Of a DNA stretch of 64,000 bases, positions 38,422 to 46,684 are shown piece by piece; the first letter of the stretch is position 1, and each line of letters begins with the position of its first letter. Below the pieces are notes generated by a model. That model did not search any database and had not been told where the DNA came from. It worked only from the letters and a program-made list of their open reading frames with translations. The position numbers and the translations under genes are program-made. The DNA is from CADDYT01 sp035294125 (GTDB taxonomy: Bacteria > Chloroflexota > Ktedonobacteria > Ktedonobacterales > Ktedonobacteraceae). Location: the NCBI GenBank assembly GCA_035294125.1, contig DATGLM010000027.1, positions 1-64,000 of the forward strand. Reading direction: 5' to 3'.

Positions 38422-39642
38422 TTAGTCGTCTGGCGGCCACCCATCCCAAAGCGCACGCACGCTCTCCCACTCCTCCTGGGGGGTAGGAGCCGCCGGAAAA
38501 TACTTCGGACCTGGTACGCGATGGGCTGGCGGCGTATACGTACCGGAAGCAATCAGGCGCTCAATATTTTGCCGATAGATTTCGTCCACCTCAGCATGGG
38601 AGCCGGGAGGTTGTTCCAACGCCAGGTCTTTGGGATGAATAGAGCGCTCGTACATCCTGCGGAAGAGTTCCATGCGCATATCCTTGAGCCAGTTCGTATT
38701 GAGATTCATCGTGCGGTACTGGCGCAGCGCGTCGATGTAAATTGGGGCGGCCACGAAGGAATTATCTCCAGACGGGCTGTAAGCTATCACCTGGCCTGTA
38801 TAATCAACGATATGCGAATTACCACCTCCTATATCCATCGCATGCTTCATGCGGGGATGCGCGTAGACCGGGCCAACGTTTGGACAAAGCATATAGACGC
38901 TGTTAAACTGTGCATGTCCCTGATTCTGGATCAGCCACGTACCGCCGCCAGGATAGCCATTGCCAGTCATCGGAATGGCTTCACTGGGCCGGTAGACCAC
39001 CTCCGCCCCATTGAAAGCCAGGGCGCGCACGGCCTCGGGGTATTCCCCGTCACTACAGCAGATAGTTCCGATTACGCCGATATCAGGAGTGCGCAGCACC
39101 GGATAAAACGCCTCGATTCCGTCACCGAATACTTCTATCCAGCGCGAGTAGACATCGTGGGGCACCGTCGAGTGCTCGCGGCACCAGACGTGGTTTTTGG
39201 CAGCTTTGTGAACTACCTGTCCCTCCGGGTTGATGACCGCCAGCGTATTGAAATAGCGGTCAGCGATGATTTCCGGCCAGCGCGCCTTGCACTGGAAAAT
39301 AATGTAGGTTTCGTAATGCCGGGCCAGCCGCCCCAGAAACTCTGCCTCTTCACCCGGGATATCAATGAAAATATCACGGGCGGCAGTGATGTGGGGAATA
39401 TTGTAAATTTCATCGGGGAAGCCGGTCAAAGCTCCCTCGGGAAGCGCGATCACCTTCACCGGCAAGTTGATGGAGACGACGCCCATAGCCGCATGGATCG
39501 CATCCTCAATTGTCTGCAGATTGACACGGATCTGCCTTCGCTCACTCACTGTGTAGACAACCGTCGAGATGCCTATTGCGGTGTAAGGAGCTACATAGGG
39601 AGCACCTGCCTGCTCTGCTGATATATTATTCAAGTTGTGCAT
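38422..39642 (-). CDS. Nitrilase-superfamily amidohydrolase
   Basis: The carbon-nitrogen hydrolase triad can be placed: Glu69 in IALPEGALTGF, Lys149 in HKAAKNHVW and Cys196 in GTICCSDGEYPEAVRAL. The 406-residue product resembles aliphatic amidases and other branch enzymes with a long C-terminal tail. The ATG at 39642 follows GGGAAGG almost without spacing, so initiation may be weak or at an undetected transcript start; no better start exists nearby. It is upstream of the aminotransferase gene, 129 bp apart. The substrate is unknown. Confidence 0.85.
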   Translation of the reverse strand: MHNLNNISAEQAGAPYVAPYTAIGISTVVYTVSERRQIRVNLQTIEDAIHAAMGVVSINLPVKVIALPEGALTGFPDEIYNIPHITAARDIFIDIPGEEAEFLGRLARHYETYIIFQCKARWPEIIADRYFNTLAVINPEGQVVHKAAKNHVWCREHSTVPHDVYSRWIEVFGDGIEAFYPVLRTPDIGVIGTICCSDGEYPEAVRALAFNGAEVVYRPSEAIPMTGNGYPGGGTWLIQNQGHAQFNSVYMLCPNVGPVYAHPRMKHAMDIGGGNSHIVDYTGQVIAYSPSGDNSFVAAPIYIDALRQYRTMNLNTNWLKDMRMELFRRMYERSIHPKDLALEQPPGSHAEVDEIYRQNIERLIASGTYTPPAHRVPGPKYFPAAPTPQEEWESVRALWDGWPPDD

Positions 39643-39658
39643 CCTTCCCAGAGAAAAC

Positions 39659-39687
39659 GGAAGAAAGGGGTATGGCCCCTTTCTTCC
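39659..39687 (-). terminator. Terminator after the permease remnant
   Basis: A perfect 12-bp stem (GGAAGAAAGGGG and its complement, 5-nt loop) is followed on the minus strand by GTTTTCTC. It lies just downstream of the permease remnant's stop. Confidence 0.7.
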
Positions 39688-39692
39688 AGGTG

Positions 39693-40120
39693 TTATCCCA
39701 TCGACCGACAGTCAGAATGGCCAGGTTGAGGAACCTGCTCATCGTCCTTACGGACAAAACGACCAACTCGCGCTAAACGCGAAGGATTGGGCCGGATATA
39801 GAAAAAGAACGCGAGCAGCCCCAGAATAAGCCAGATGAAGAAGAAGGCTGGCAGGATGTTTACCGGGAAGGGGAAGGGAGCAAAGCCAGCGTGACGGTCC
39901 CAAGCAGATAGAGGTTATAGGTCAGACCCGCTGCCCCACCGGTGACAATAGTGGTGACATTGCTGATCCAGAACACGGCCATGATAAAGGCGGTGGTCAT
40001 ATCGAACGTTCCCAGCACATGGGGAAGTGCAGGGGAGACATAGTCTTCAGACGGTAAAGAACGATTGGAATGATCGTTCTCCGGTACCTTCCCTATTTCT
40101 GTGGTAATAGTTGTCTGCAT
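39693..40120 (-). pseudogene. Internally deleted amino-acid permease (APC superfamily)
   Basis: The N-terminus (MQTTITTEIGKVPEND ... FDMTTAFIMAVFWISNVTTI) matches the start and first membrane segment of an APC-type permease. After LYLLGTVTLALLP the frame shifts, and the next frame continues FPVNILPAFFFIWLILGLLA and a positively charged tail typical of the C-terminus. Roughly nine to ten membrane segments are missing, so the gene is dead. Its terminator is intact. It lies upstream of the nitrilase and aminotransferase genes, hinting that this was once an uptake-plus-catabolism unit. Confidence 0.75.
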
Positions 40121-40387
40121 AGATTCCTCCTTCTGCTTTCTGCATCACAGTCACGAAGTGGCAAGGTAGAGAAAGATTTATTAACGGCAAACCATGACAA
40201 GTGTACCTGAGTTCTGGACAAAAAAGAAGAAATTAGGATGAAATGGCTATATTTCTCTTCATAAACGCGAATACAGAGTTTACAGCGAGGAGAGCGACGA
40301 GAGGCTGCTTATCACAACGGCAGATACGAATTTTCCTGAGGCAACCCGTGGTCGAAGGAAGGATTTTTCGCGAGTCAGTCCCGAAAC
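40121..40387. other. Intergenic region, permease remnant / grpE
   Basis: No gene or clear structure is seen in this AT-richer stretch up to the grpE promoter. It may hold the promoter of the permease remnant, but none is convincing. Confidence 0.4.
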
Positions 40388-40417
40388 CTTGACAGGAAGT
40401 GGCTCAACATTTATACT
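40388..40417 (+). promoter_or_regulatory. Heat-shock promoter with HAIR-like operator
   Basis: TTGACA (40389-40394) and TATACT (40412-40417) are exactly 17 bp apart and read toward grpE. Overlapping the -35 and spacer is CTTGACA-GGAAGTG-GCTCAAC (40388-40408). It matches the HspR operator HAIR (CTTGAGT-N7-ACTCAAG) at 10 of 14 positions with the correct spacing. The operon encodes HspR itself, so negative feedback is expected. Confidence 0.75.
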
Positions 40418-40512
40418 GGATTGACCATAAACTTTGGAAATCCAAACGCATTTTCATTCGTTCTACTCGTATCATACATAACAGTGGTGCGGGATAAGGA
40501 GCAAACGTTCTT

Positions 40513-41151
40513 ATGCCAGAAGAATCTCAGGAAATAACAGGTAGGCAGGCGGAGCAGCCTGGACAATCTGGACAGCCGACACAGCAGGCGGGGCAGGAAA
40601 ATGGGACGGTGAATGCCGGAAATGCTGGTAGCTCGACGAGCGATAAAGACGCCCTGATTGCCCAGCTAGAGGCGCAGCTTTCACAGGCCCGGCAAGAGGC
40701 GGCAGATAACTGGAATAGATTTCTGCGCGAGCGAGCGGAGATGGACAACTTCCGCAAACGCCAGGAGCGCCTGATGGCCGATCGCGTGCTGCAACAGAAG
40801 AAGGCGCTGCTGCAAAAGTTGCTGGGCGTGCTCGACAACGTCGAGCGGGCGCTCGTCTACCAGGAAACGCTGGATAAGCAGGGGTTGCAACAGGCGCTGC
40901 GCATGATGCAGTGGCAACTGAGCGAGGTGCTGCGCGGAGAAGGTCTCTCTCCCGTTCCTACCGTCGGCGAGACTTTCAATCCATACCTGCACGAAGCCAT
41001 TGAGGCGGTCGAGGATAGCGATCAACCGGAGGGTACCATCGTTGAAGAGGTGCAGAAGGGCTACTTGATAGGCGATGACACCCTGCGTCCGGCCCGTGTC
41101 AAAGTCAGCAGCGGCAATAACAAAATCGTGGAATCGCAACCTCAGGAATAA
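40513..41151 (+). CDS. grpE: Nucleotide exchange factor GrpE
   Basis: GrpE releases ADP from DnaK in the cytoplasmic Hsp70 cycle. The 212-residue product has a Gln/Gly-rich disordered N-terminus, the long dimerising helix (ALIAQLEAQLSQARQEAADN to RERAEMDNFRKRQER) and the beta-wing region GETFNPYLHEAIEAVED and VQKGYLIGDDTLRPARVKVS, which is the family signature. AAGGAGC precedes the ATG. It is first in grpE-dnaJ-hspR; no dnaK is present in the operon. Confidence 0.95.
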   Translation: MPEESQEITGRQAEQPGQSGQPTQQAGQENGTVNAGNAGSSTSDKDALIAQLEAQLSQARQEAADNWNRFLRERAEMDNFRKRQERLMADRVLQQKKALLQKLLGVLDNVERALVYQETLDKQGLQQALRMMQWQLSEVLRGEGLSPVPTVGETFNPYLHEAIEAVEDSDQPEGTIVEEVQKGYLIGDDTLRPARVKVSSGNNKIVESQPQE

Positions 41152-41172
41152 GACCAGGAAAAGAGCTGGGAT

Positions 41173-42216
41173 ATGGAATATAAAGATTATTACAAAATTC
41201 TGGGTGTGGGGCGCAGGGCCAGCGCCGATGAGATCAAGCAGGCATTTCGGAAGCTGGCCCGCCAGTACCATCCCGATGTGAATCCCGGCGACAAGCGAGC
41301 GGAAGCGAAGTTTAAAGAAATCAACGAGGCTTACGAGGTTCTCTCCGACCCACAAAAGCGCAGCCAGTACGACCTGCTCGGCTCCAACTGGCAAAAATTT
41401 GCTTCTGGGGCCAGCCGGACAGGACAAGCCGGTGCTTCACCCTTTGACTTCGCAACAGGAGGTATGGGTGGTACTGGCGGCAGCAGTTTCTCCGATTTCT
41501 TCGAGGTGCTCTTTGGCCGTTCCTCACAGCAAGCACAATCGAGGGCAGGCGCGGGAAAGGGAACGGGTGGCGTGCGTGAAGAAAGCTTCAGGCGCCCACG
41601 CGCGGGCGAGAACATCGAACAGCCCGTTGAGGTAAGCTTACAGGAGGCCTATAGCGGAGGAACGCGCAACTTCAACATCCAGTCAACCGTTCCTTGCAGC
41701 GCCTGCCAGGGCCAGGGCGAGGTATTGGGCAAGACATGCGCGAGCTGTCAGGGCCAGGGCCTGCTGCCCAAAAACAAGCGTATCCAGGTGAAGATACCGC
41801 CCGGCGTCGATAATGGCTCGAAGATTCGCGTCGCGGGCGAAGGCCAGCCGGGCAGTAACGGTGGGCCACGCGGTGACCTCTACTTCGTCATCACCGTTAA
41901 AGCAGACCCCCTCTACGAGCGCAAAGGCGATGATCTCTATACGGATGTTGATGTGGAACTGGTCGCGGCAATCCTCGGCGGCGAGGTTGCGGTGCCAACC
42001 CCCGATGGGCGCAAATTATCGCTGAAGATTCCGCCGGAGACGCAGAATGGCACCACATTCCGTCTGGGAGGCAAAGGCATGCCACACCTGCGTGGCGAAG
42101 GCAACGGCAACCTGTACGCCCGCGTCAAAGTTGTTTTGCCTCAGCATCTTTCCAGCGAGGAGCGTGCCCTCTTTGAGCAGCTTGCACGCACTCGCGGCAG
42201 CGAGGTGCATTCGTAA
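41173..42216 (+). CDS. dnaJ: DnaJ/CbpA-type co-chaperone with a reduced zinc domain
   Basis: This is a J-domain protein that stimulates DnaK ATPase. The J domain (residues 1-70) has the HPD motif at 33-35. A Gly/Phe-rich linker follows to about 150. Only two CxxCxGxG motifs are present (C175/C178 and C189/C192) instead of the four in DnaJ, so a single zinc centre is expected. C-terminal domains with IRVAGEGQPGSNGGPRGDLY and FRLGGKGMPHLRGEGNGNLY are intact. The product is 347 residues, intermediate between CbpA and DnaJ. It starts 21 bp after grpE and precedes hspR. Confidence 0.92.
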   Translation: MEYKDYYKILGVGRRASADEIKQAFRKLARQYHPDVNPGDKRAEAKFKEINEAYEVLSDPQKRSQYDLLGSNWQKFASGASRTGQAGASPFDFATGGMGGTGGSSFSDFFEVLFGRSSQQAQSRAGAGKGTGGVREESFRRPRAGENIEQPVEVSLQEAYSGGTRNFNIQSTVPCSACQGQGEVLGKTCASCQGQGLLPKNKRIQVKIPPGVDNGSKIRVAGEGQPGSNGGPRGDLYFVITVKADPLYERKGDDLYTDVDVELVAAILGGEVAVPTPDGRKLSLKIPPETQNGTTFRLGGKGMPHLRGEGNGNLYARVKVVLPQHLSSEERALFEQLARTRGSEVHS

Positions 42217-42238
42217 TTTCAATCCCAAACGGGAGGCC
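42217..42238. repeat. Dispersed TTTCAATCCCA-N3-GGGA element, copy 2
   Basis: This begins at the base after the dnaJ stop and has the same form as the element at 3422-3444. It lies between dnaJ and hspR. Its function is unknown. Confidence 0.45.
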
Positions 42239-42303
42239 GGAAAAGGGACAGATTCCAATACGTTGACAGGCTGTTCCTGCGAGAAGGGAGGTTGAAAAGA
42301 AGC

Positions 42304-42699
42304 GTGCCAGAGAAATCCGAGGGAGCATGGTACATCATCAGTGTGGCCGCCGAGAAGGCCGAGGTACATGAACAGACGCTGCGCCACTACGAGCGCCTGG
42401 GTCTCATCACCCCTGCTCGCAAAGGCGACAGCCCGCACAGCCCTCGCCTCTATTCAGATCGCGACATCGAGCGCGTCGTGCATATTCGCCGCTTGATGCG
42501 CGACCTCGGCGTCAATCTCGCGGGTGTCGAAGCTATTCTGCACATGAAGGACCGCATGGAGGAGATGCAGCAGCAGATGGAGCGCGAGATACAGGAACTC
42601 CAGATGCAGCACGCGATGGAGACGCGCCGCCTCAAAGAGATCATCGAACGCCTCCAACGAGGCTCCTCCTCGTCATCATCCGCTCCACCATCACTATAA
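42304..42699 (+). CDS. hspR: MerR-family heat-shock repressor HspR
   Basis: HspR represses heat-shock operons by binding HAIR sites, usually with DnaK as co-repressor. The 131-residue product has the MerR helix-turn-helix with wing (YIISVAAEKAEVHEQTLRHY and ERLGLITPAR, then SPRLYSDRDIERVVHIRRLM) and a coiled-coil tail rich in Met/Gln/Glu. GTG 42304 is preferred; a TTG at 42292 would sit directly against the GGGAGG site. It ends the grpE-dnaJ-hspR operon, and a HAIR-like site lies at the operon promoter. Confidence 0.9.
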   Translation: MPEKSEGAWYIISVAAEKAEVHEQTLRHYERLGLITPARKGDSPHSPRLYSDRDIERVVHIRRLMRDLGVNLAGVEAILHMKDRMEEMQQQMEREIQELQMQHAMETRRLKEIIERLQRGSSSSSSAPPSL

Positions 42700-42700
42700 G

Positions 42701-42753
42701 AGAGAAGGGAAGAGCGCGGCTAGCCATGCTTAAGCCGCGCTCTTCCCTTCTCT
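42701..42753 (+). terminator. Terminator after hspR
   Basis: A perfect 21-bp stem (AGAGAAGGGAAGAGCGCGGCT and its complement, 11-nt loop) starts one base past the hspR stop. The following T-tract is short, but the stem is very strong. Confidence 0.75.
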
Positions 42754-42931
42754 TGCAAAACCATTTCAATGTTTTTAACATCCCCGCTCCCTGGTCTGGC
42801 ACCGGGTCCGGTTTTCCTGCCTGTTCCGGCAACAGGATTTCATTGCATATTTCTCTCTTTCACTACTTACTATATCGCGAAGAGCTTATAAGGACGTTAA
42901 CACCAGATTATAGATCGCTTAGAATTTCGCG

Positions 42932-42987
42932 AAGCGTCAAAAAGAGACGAGCAAGGCAGCAGCCTCGCTCGTCTCTTTTTGACGCTT
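42932..42987. terminator. Bidirectional terminator next to the phosphate transporter gene
   Basis: A stem of about 25 bp with one mismatch contains AAAAAGAGACGAGC and GCTCGTCTCTTTTT, so on either strand a GC-rich hairpin is followed by TCTTTTT. It overlaps the stop of the PHS transporter gene and serves as its terminator. Confidence 0.85.
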
Positions 42988-44455
42988 ACGGAAGGACAGG
43001 CACTTGCCCCGGCTGAGCGGCAGCAATCTTTTGTTCGCCGGAAATCTCTTCCAGAGAGCGCTGGTTCGGCTCCGGCAATGTGACGAGAGTCAATAGCAGC
43101 CCGATAAGGGAAACAAGGGCGGCGAAGGCCATCGCGCCGGGCAGGTGGAACGTGGTAAGCAGGTAGGGGAAGGCGAATGCGCCGATAAACGCCCCGACCT
43201 TACCAAGAGCCGACGCGATGCCATGCGCCGAGGAACGCACCATCACGGGAAAGATTTCCGCCGGGTAGACGAAGGTGGTCACGTTTGGCCCAAACTCGGT
43301 AAAGAAGTAGCTCAGGCCATAGATCAGCAAGAAAGACAGAGTGATCGTCGTCAAAATGGGAGCAACGGCAAGCGAACCGTAGGCCAGAGCCATCATAGCG
43401 AAGCCGACACACTGAATCCACTTGCGCCCCAGTTTGTCAATCGTAAAGGCGGCGATGATGTAGCCGGGCAGCGCAGCGATTACAAAGATCAGCAGTGTGT
43501 AGACCATGTTGGTCACCAGATTTGAGTGCGGGTTTAGCGCCCTGAGCACCAGCGGACTGGAAATGGTAGTGCCATAGTAGGCGACATCGAGCAGGAACCA
43601 CGCGCCCGCCGCTCCGATGAGCCAGCGCAGGTAGCGCGGCGTGAACAAGAGCTTGAGGGAAAATTTCTTGCTTGCCTTGCCATTGCGGCGCGGCGTGACA
43701 TTCTGTGGTTTTACGCTGCCATTCTGCTTCGTCACCATGTCAATGGTGTGGCTCGCGCCCTCAACATCACCTTGCATGGCGAGGGCGAAGCGCGGCGTCT
43801 CGGCAATTTGCCGCCGCAGGTAGAAGGTAGCCAGGGCAGGAACCGCGCCGAGACCAAGCATGATGCGCCAGACCAGATCATGGTTCATGCCGCTCACCAG
43901 CAGGAGGATAGCCACCAGAGGGCCACAGATGAGGCCGACACCTTGCATTGAGAAAACGAAAGTAATCAGTTTGCCACGATCGCGCCGGTTCGCGTACTCG
44001 CTCATCAACGTCGCGCTTAGTGGATAGTCACCGCCGATGCCCAGACCCAGGATGAAGCGGAAAACCAGCAGCCAGATAACGCCGGGAGCCAGCGACGAAG
44101 CAATAGCGCCACAGGCGAGCACAATCAGGGTATAGCCATAAATTGATCTGCGTCCTATATGATCCGCGAGCCGACCAAAGAGGATAGCCCCCAGGGCGGC
44201 CGCGATCAGCGAAGTGCTGCCAAGAAGGGAAATCTCCAGTGCAGTCAGGTGCCAGATGGGAGTCAAAATTGCCAGGACAACACCGATAATAAACAGGTCA
44301 TAAGCATCTGTAAAGAAGCCCATACCGGAAGTTAACAATGCCTTAACATGAAAGCCCGAAACGGAACTGGCATCCAATCGAGCCAGGATAGCTTCCGCCG
44401 AGGCTACCGCGTCCTCCTCGTGCAGCGAGGCCGAACGTTTATCATCACCTAACAT
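42986..44455 (-). CDS. MFS transporter, PHS (phosphate:H+ symporter) type
   Basis: This is a 12-helix major facilitator of 489 residues. Segments SGMGFFTDAYDLFIIGVVL and GLGIGGDYPLSATLMSEYAN match the PHS family of Pho84-like phosphate symporters, and FGRLADHIGRRSIYG is the MFS loop 2-3 motif. The ATG at 44453-44455 has AAGGAGA upstream; a longer start at 44497 lacks one. Phased Pho-box repeats at 44534-44573 strengthen the phosphate assignment. It is downstream of a histidine phosphatase gene and ends at a strong terminator. A different organic or inorganic anion remains possible. Confidence 0.85.
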   Translation of the reverse strand: MLGDDKRSASLHEEDAVASAEAILARLDASSVSGFHVKALLTSGMGFFTDAYDLFIIGVVLAILTPIWHLTALEISLLGSTSLIAAALGAILFGRLADHIGRRSIYGYTLIVLACGAIASSLAPGVIWLLVFRFILGLGIGGDYPLSATLMSEYANRRDRGKLITFVFSMQGVGLICGPLVAILLLVSGMNHDLVWRIMLGLGAVPALATFYLRRQIAETPRFALAMQGDVEGASHTIDMVTKQNGSVKPQNVTPRRNGKASKKFSLKLLFTPRYLRWLIGAAGAWFLLDVAYYGTTISSPLVLRALNPHSNLVTNMVYTLLIFVIAALPGYIIAAFTIDKLGRKWIQCVGFAMMALAYGSLAVAPILTTITLSFLLIYGLSYFFTEFGPNVTTFVYPAEIFPVMVRSSAHGIASALGKVGAFIGAFAFPYLLTTFHLPGAMAFAALVSLIGLLLTLVTLPEPNQRSLEEISGEQKIAAAQPGQVPVLP

Positions 44456-44533
44456 ACAATCTCCTTGCTTGAGGGATAAGTTTCTTACATAGACCATCTC
44501 ACGAAAATCGTATAGCTTCTATATTATGGGAAT

Positions 44534-44573
44534 GTTAAATAGCTGTTAATAAACCTTTATAAACGGGTTAAAA
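44534..44573 (-). promoter_or_regulatory. Pho box upstream of the PHS transporter
   Basis: On the minus strand TTTTAAC, TTATAAA, TATTAAC and ATTTAAC recur at 11-bp intervals, in the same orientation as the gene. This matches the direct-repeat PhoP/PhoB box of Gram-positive bacteria. A PhoB/PhoP-type regulator is encoded at 50223. Confidence 0.7.
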
Positions 44574-44634
44574 ATTGCTAAGAGGCGGGCAGGAGGGCCA
44601 GCAGTAAGCATCTTATCCTGTCATACCAGAAAGC

Positions 44635-45351
44635 TCACTCCGCCTCTATGGGGACGGCTGGCTGATCGCTGCCTGATGCGGGGCGCGGTCTCAGTTCTTG
44701 CCATGGAATGCGCATAGAGGTGCCAATATCGCGCAGGTGGACATCATCGTTATATTTTTTCAAGTGCCAGCGCGGCGACCCGTCTTTCGGCTCGGACTGT
44801 TGCCAGTGGGTGATCGAGGTGTTGCGCGTCGAAAAATGGGCCTGCGGACCTCGCAACGTAGGCAGGCCAAAAAAGTAATAAAAAGAGCCTTCGATGATGC
44901 CGCCATGACAGACGATCACGACCGTCTTGCCCTCGTAGTGATGCGTGATGCGGTACAGAGCGCGGCCCATGCGCTGCATAAACTCCACCCAGCTTTCCGC
45001 GCCGGGCGCAATGGGCTTGAACGGGTCTTCCCGCACATCGACGCTGCCAAAGGTCTGGCGATACCGCGCATCCGTCATGCCCTCGGCCTCGCCCACGCGC
45101 ATCTCCTCGACCTCCTCGTCAAAGATGATGGGCAGGCCCAGAGCCGGGGCGATAATCTCTGCCGTCTGCCGCGCCCGCAGCATCGTGCTGGAAATGAGCA
45201 CACCGGCGGTAATCTCGCCCGTTCCTGCCAGCCGGTCGCGTAAATGCTCCGCCTGCGCCACTCCCAGCGGCGTTAACCCCAGATCACCAAGAACATGCTT
45301 CACCGCGCTCTCCGACTCTGCATGCCGGATCAAGTAAAGATTCGTTGTCAC
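44635..45351 (-). CDS. Histidine phosphatase family protein
   Basis: This phosphoglycerate mutase-superfamily phosphatase has 238 residues. It starts MTTNLYLIRHAESESAVKHV with the RHA nucleophile motif, has SSTMLRARQTAEII for the second Arg, and IVCHGGIIEGSFYYFFG for the second catalytic His. It lies between the pst operon and the PHS transporter, facing away from pstS. A role in phosphate scavenging is plausible but not shown. The C-terminal 30 residues are Pro/Arg-rich and probably disordered. Confidence 0.85.
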   Translation of the reverse strand: MTTNLYLIRHAESESAVKHVLGDLGLTPLGVAQAEHLRDRLAGTGEITAGVLISSTMLRARQTAEIIAPALGLPIIFDEEVEEMRVGEAEGMTDARYRQTFGSVDVREDPFKPIAPGAESWVEFMQRMGRALYRITHHYEGKTVVIVCHGGIIEGSFYYFFGLPTLRGPQAHFSTRNTSITHWQQSEPKDGSPRWHLKKYNDDVHLRDIGTSMRIPWQELRPRPASGSDQPAVPIEAE

Positions 45352-45404
45352 GTAAAAATCGTCTCCTCAATAGTAGCTTTTCAGATTGCTGCATAATCTT
45401 TACT

Positions 45405-45449
45405 AAAAAGCACGAATGGCACTCACAGTGGGTGCCATTCGTGCTTTTT
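45405..45449. terminator. Hairpin with T-runs in the pstS / phosphatase intergenic region
   Basis: An 18-bp perfect stem (AAAAAGCACGAATGGCAC and its complement, 9-nt loop) ends in TTTTT on both strands. It is upstream of both divergent genes, so it would act as an attenuator in the phosphatase leader or terminate a short transcript. Confidence 0.6.
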
Positions 45450-45482
45450 GTTAAATCTCCGCAACCTATCCGCCGGGAAAAG

Positions 45483-45531
45483 TTTAACAGAGATTTAACC
45501 GGCGTTAACGTATCCATAAAGCATGGTTAAC
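45483..45531 (+). promoter_or_regulatory. Pho box upstream of pstS
   Basis: TTAAC cores occur at 45484, 45495, 45505 and 45527, and a TTAAA at 45451, all on the plus strand in about 11-bp phase (one interval is 10). The array reads in the direction of pstS. It fits a PhoP/PhoB-type direct-repeat box. Confidence 0.7.
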
Positions 45532-45685
45532 CGTGGGGTGTTACCTTACTGATGAGACGGAAAAGAGTGCAGAAACGACCGGGAACCTCGTATCCGTCTG
45601 CAAGAGACTGTGCGCGACTTTAAACACTAACAGGCAGGTAAGGCACAGCAGGTTCCGGTTGGAATGAAAGTTCTTTGGAGGATTT

Positions 45686-46621
45686 ATGGTTAAACATTGG
45701 CGCTTTGCGCTCGTGTCACTTCTGTTAGGAGTGGCACTTCTGGTTTCCGCGTGCGGTAGCAGTTCGACCACAACAGGCAGCGGTGGGACACCCACAGCTA
45801 GCAGCAAGCTTGGAACACCCGGAGAATTTACTTGCGTGTCAGGGCAAATCACAGCTGATGGTTCAACAGCACTCGCGCCGCTGGCGAAGGCAGTAGCGAC
45901 AGACTATGAAAAGCAATGCTCCTCGGCAACTATCACCGTTAATCTAGGCGGTAGCAAAACCGGCCTCTCCGATGTGGAAGCGGGCAACGTCCAGATCGGC
46001 GACTCTGATATCTTCCGTCTGGCCAATCAGACCGACCTTGTTGACCATCAGGTAGCCATTGTGGTCTTCGTCATTGTCGTCAATCCTCAGGTCACGGGCG
46101 TCACGAACCTGACAACCGCTCAGCTTCAGGGTATCTACAGCGGCACCATCACCAACTGGAGCCAGGTCGGTGGGCCGAACATGAAGATCGTGGTGGTCAG
46201 CCGTCCCGCCAGCTCCGGTACCCGCGCCACCTTCCAGCAGTATATTCTGGGTGGGCCTGAGAAAATCACCGGCCCTTCCAGCCTGGTCAGTGACAGCACC
46301 GGCACCGTGGCAACCGAGGTGAAGCAGACGGCGGGCGCGATTGGCTACATCACTCTGGGTTCGGCCAAGAGCCTGGGTCTGACGCCGATGAGCATCGATG
46401 GCAACGATCCGACGAATAGCAGCCTGATTGAGAACAACACCTATAAGTTCTGGAATATCGAGCACATGTATACAAAGGGACAGCCTAGCGGTCTGACCCA
46501 GGCTTTCCTCGACTACATGTTCAGCAGCCAGGCTCAGACAGAAGAAGCCAACCAATCCTTTCTGAGCACGACGCAGATGTCTTCGTCCGCTATCGCGGCT
46601 CACCAGCCTTCCGGCTCATAG
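45686..46621 (+). CDS. pstS: Phosphate ABC transporter substrate-binding lipoprotein
   Basis: PstS captures phosphate outside the membrane for the PstCAB transporter. The 311-residue product has a lipoprotein signal with lipobox LVSAC (Cys23), a Ser/Thr/Gly linker, the phosphate-binding segments ITADGSTALAPLAKAVATDY and VSRPASSGTRATFQQYI, and IGDSDIFR. GGAGGATTT precedes the ATG. It is first in pstS-pstC-pstA-small ORF-pstB-regulator and has a Pho box upstream. A large hairpin separates it from pstC, which may keep PstS more abundant than the membrane subunits. Confidence 0.95.
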   Translation: MVKHWRFALVSLLLGVALLVSACGSSSTTTGSGGTPTASSKLGTPGEFTCVSGQITADGSTALAPLAKAVATDYEKQCSSATITVNLGGSKTGLSDVEAGNVQIGDSDIFRLANQTDLVDHQVAIVVFVIVVNPQVTGVTNLTTAQLQGIYSGTITNWSQVGGPNMKIVVVSRPASSGTRATFQQYILGGPEKITGPSSLVSDSTGTVATEVKQTAGAIGYITLGSAKSLGLTPMSIDGNDPTNSSLIENNTYKFWNIEHMYTKGQPSGLTQAFLDYMFSSQAQTEEANQSFLSTTQMSSSAIAAHQPSGS

Positions 46622-46684
46622 GCGCGCAATTAATTGTAGACACTGCAAATAATGAACTTGAACAAACAAAATTGAGATGAGATT

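Noticed and set aside
37723..39621. 632-codon plus-strand frame
   Set aside because: Antisense to the aminotransferase and amidohydrolase, both of which have complete catalytic motifs on the minus strand.
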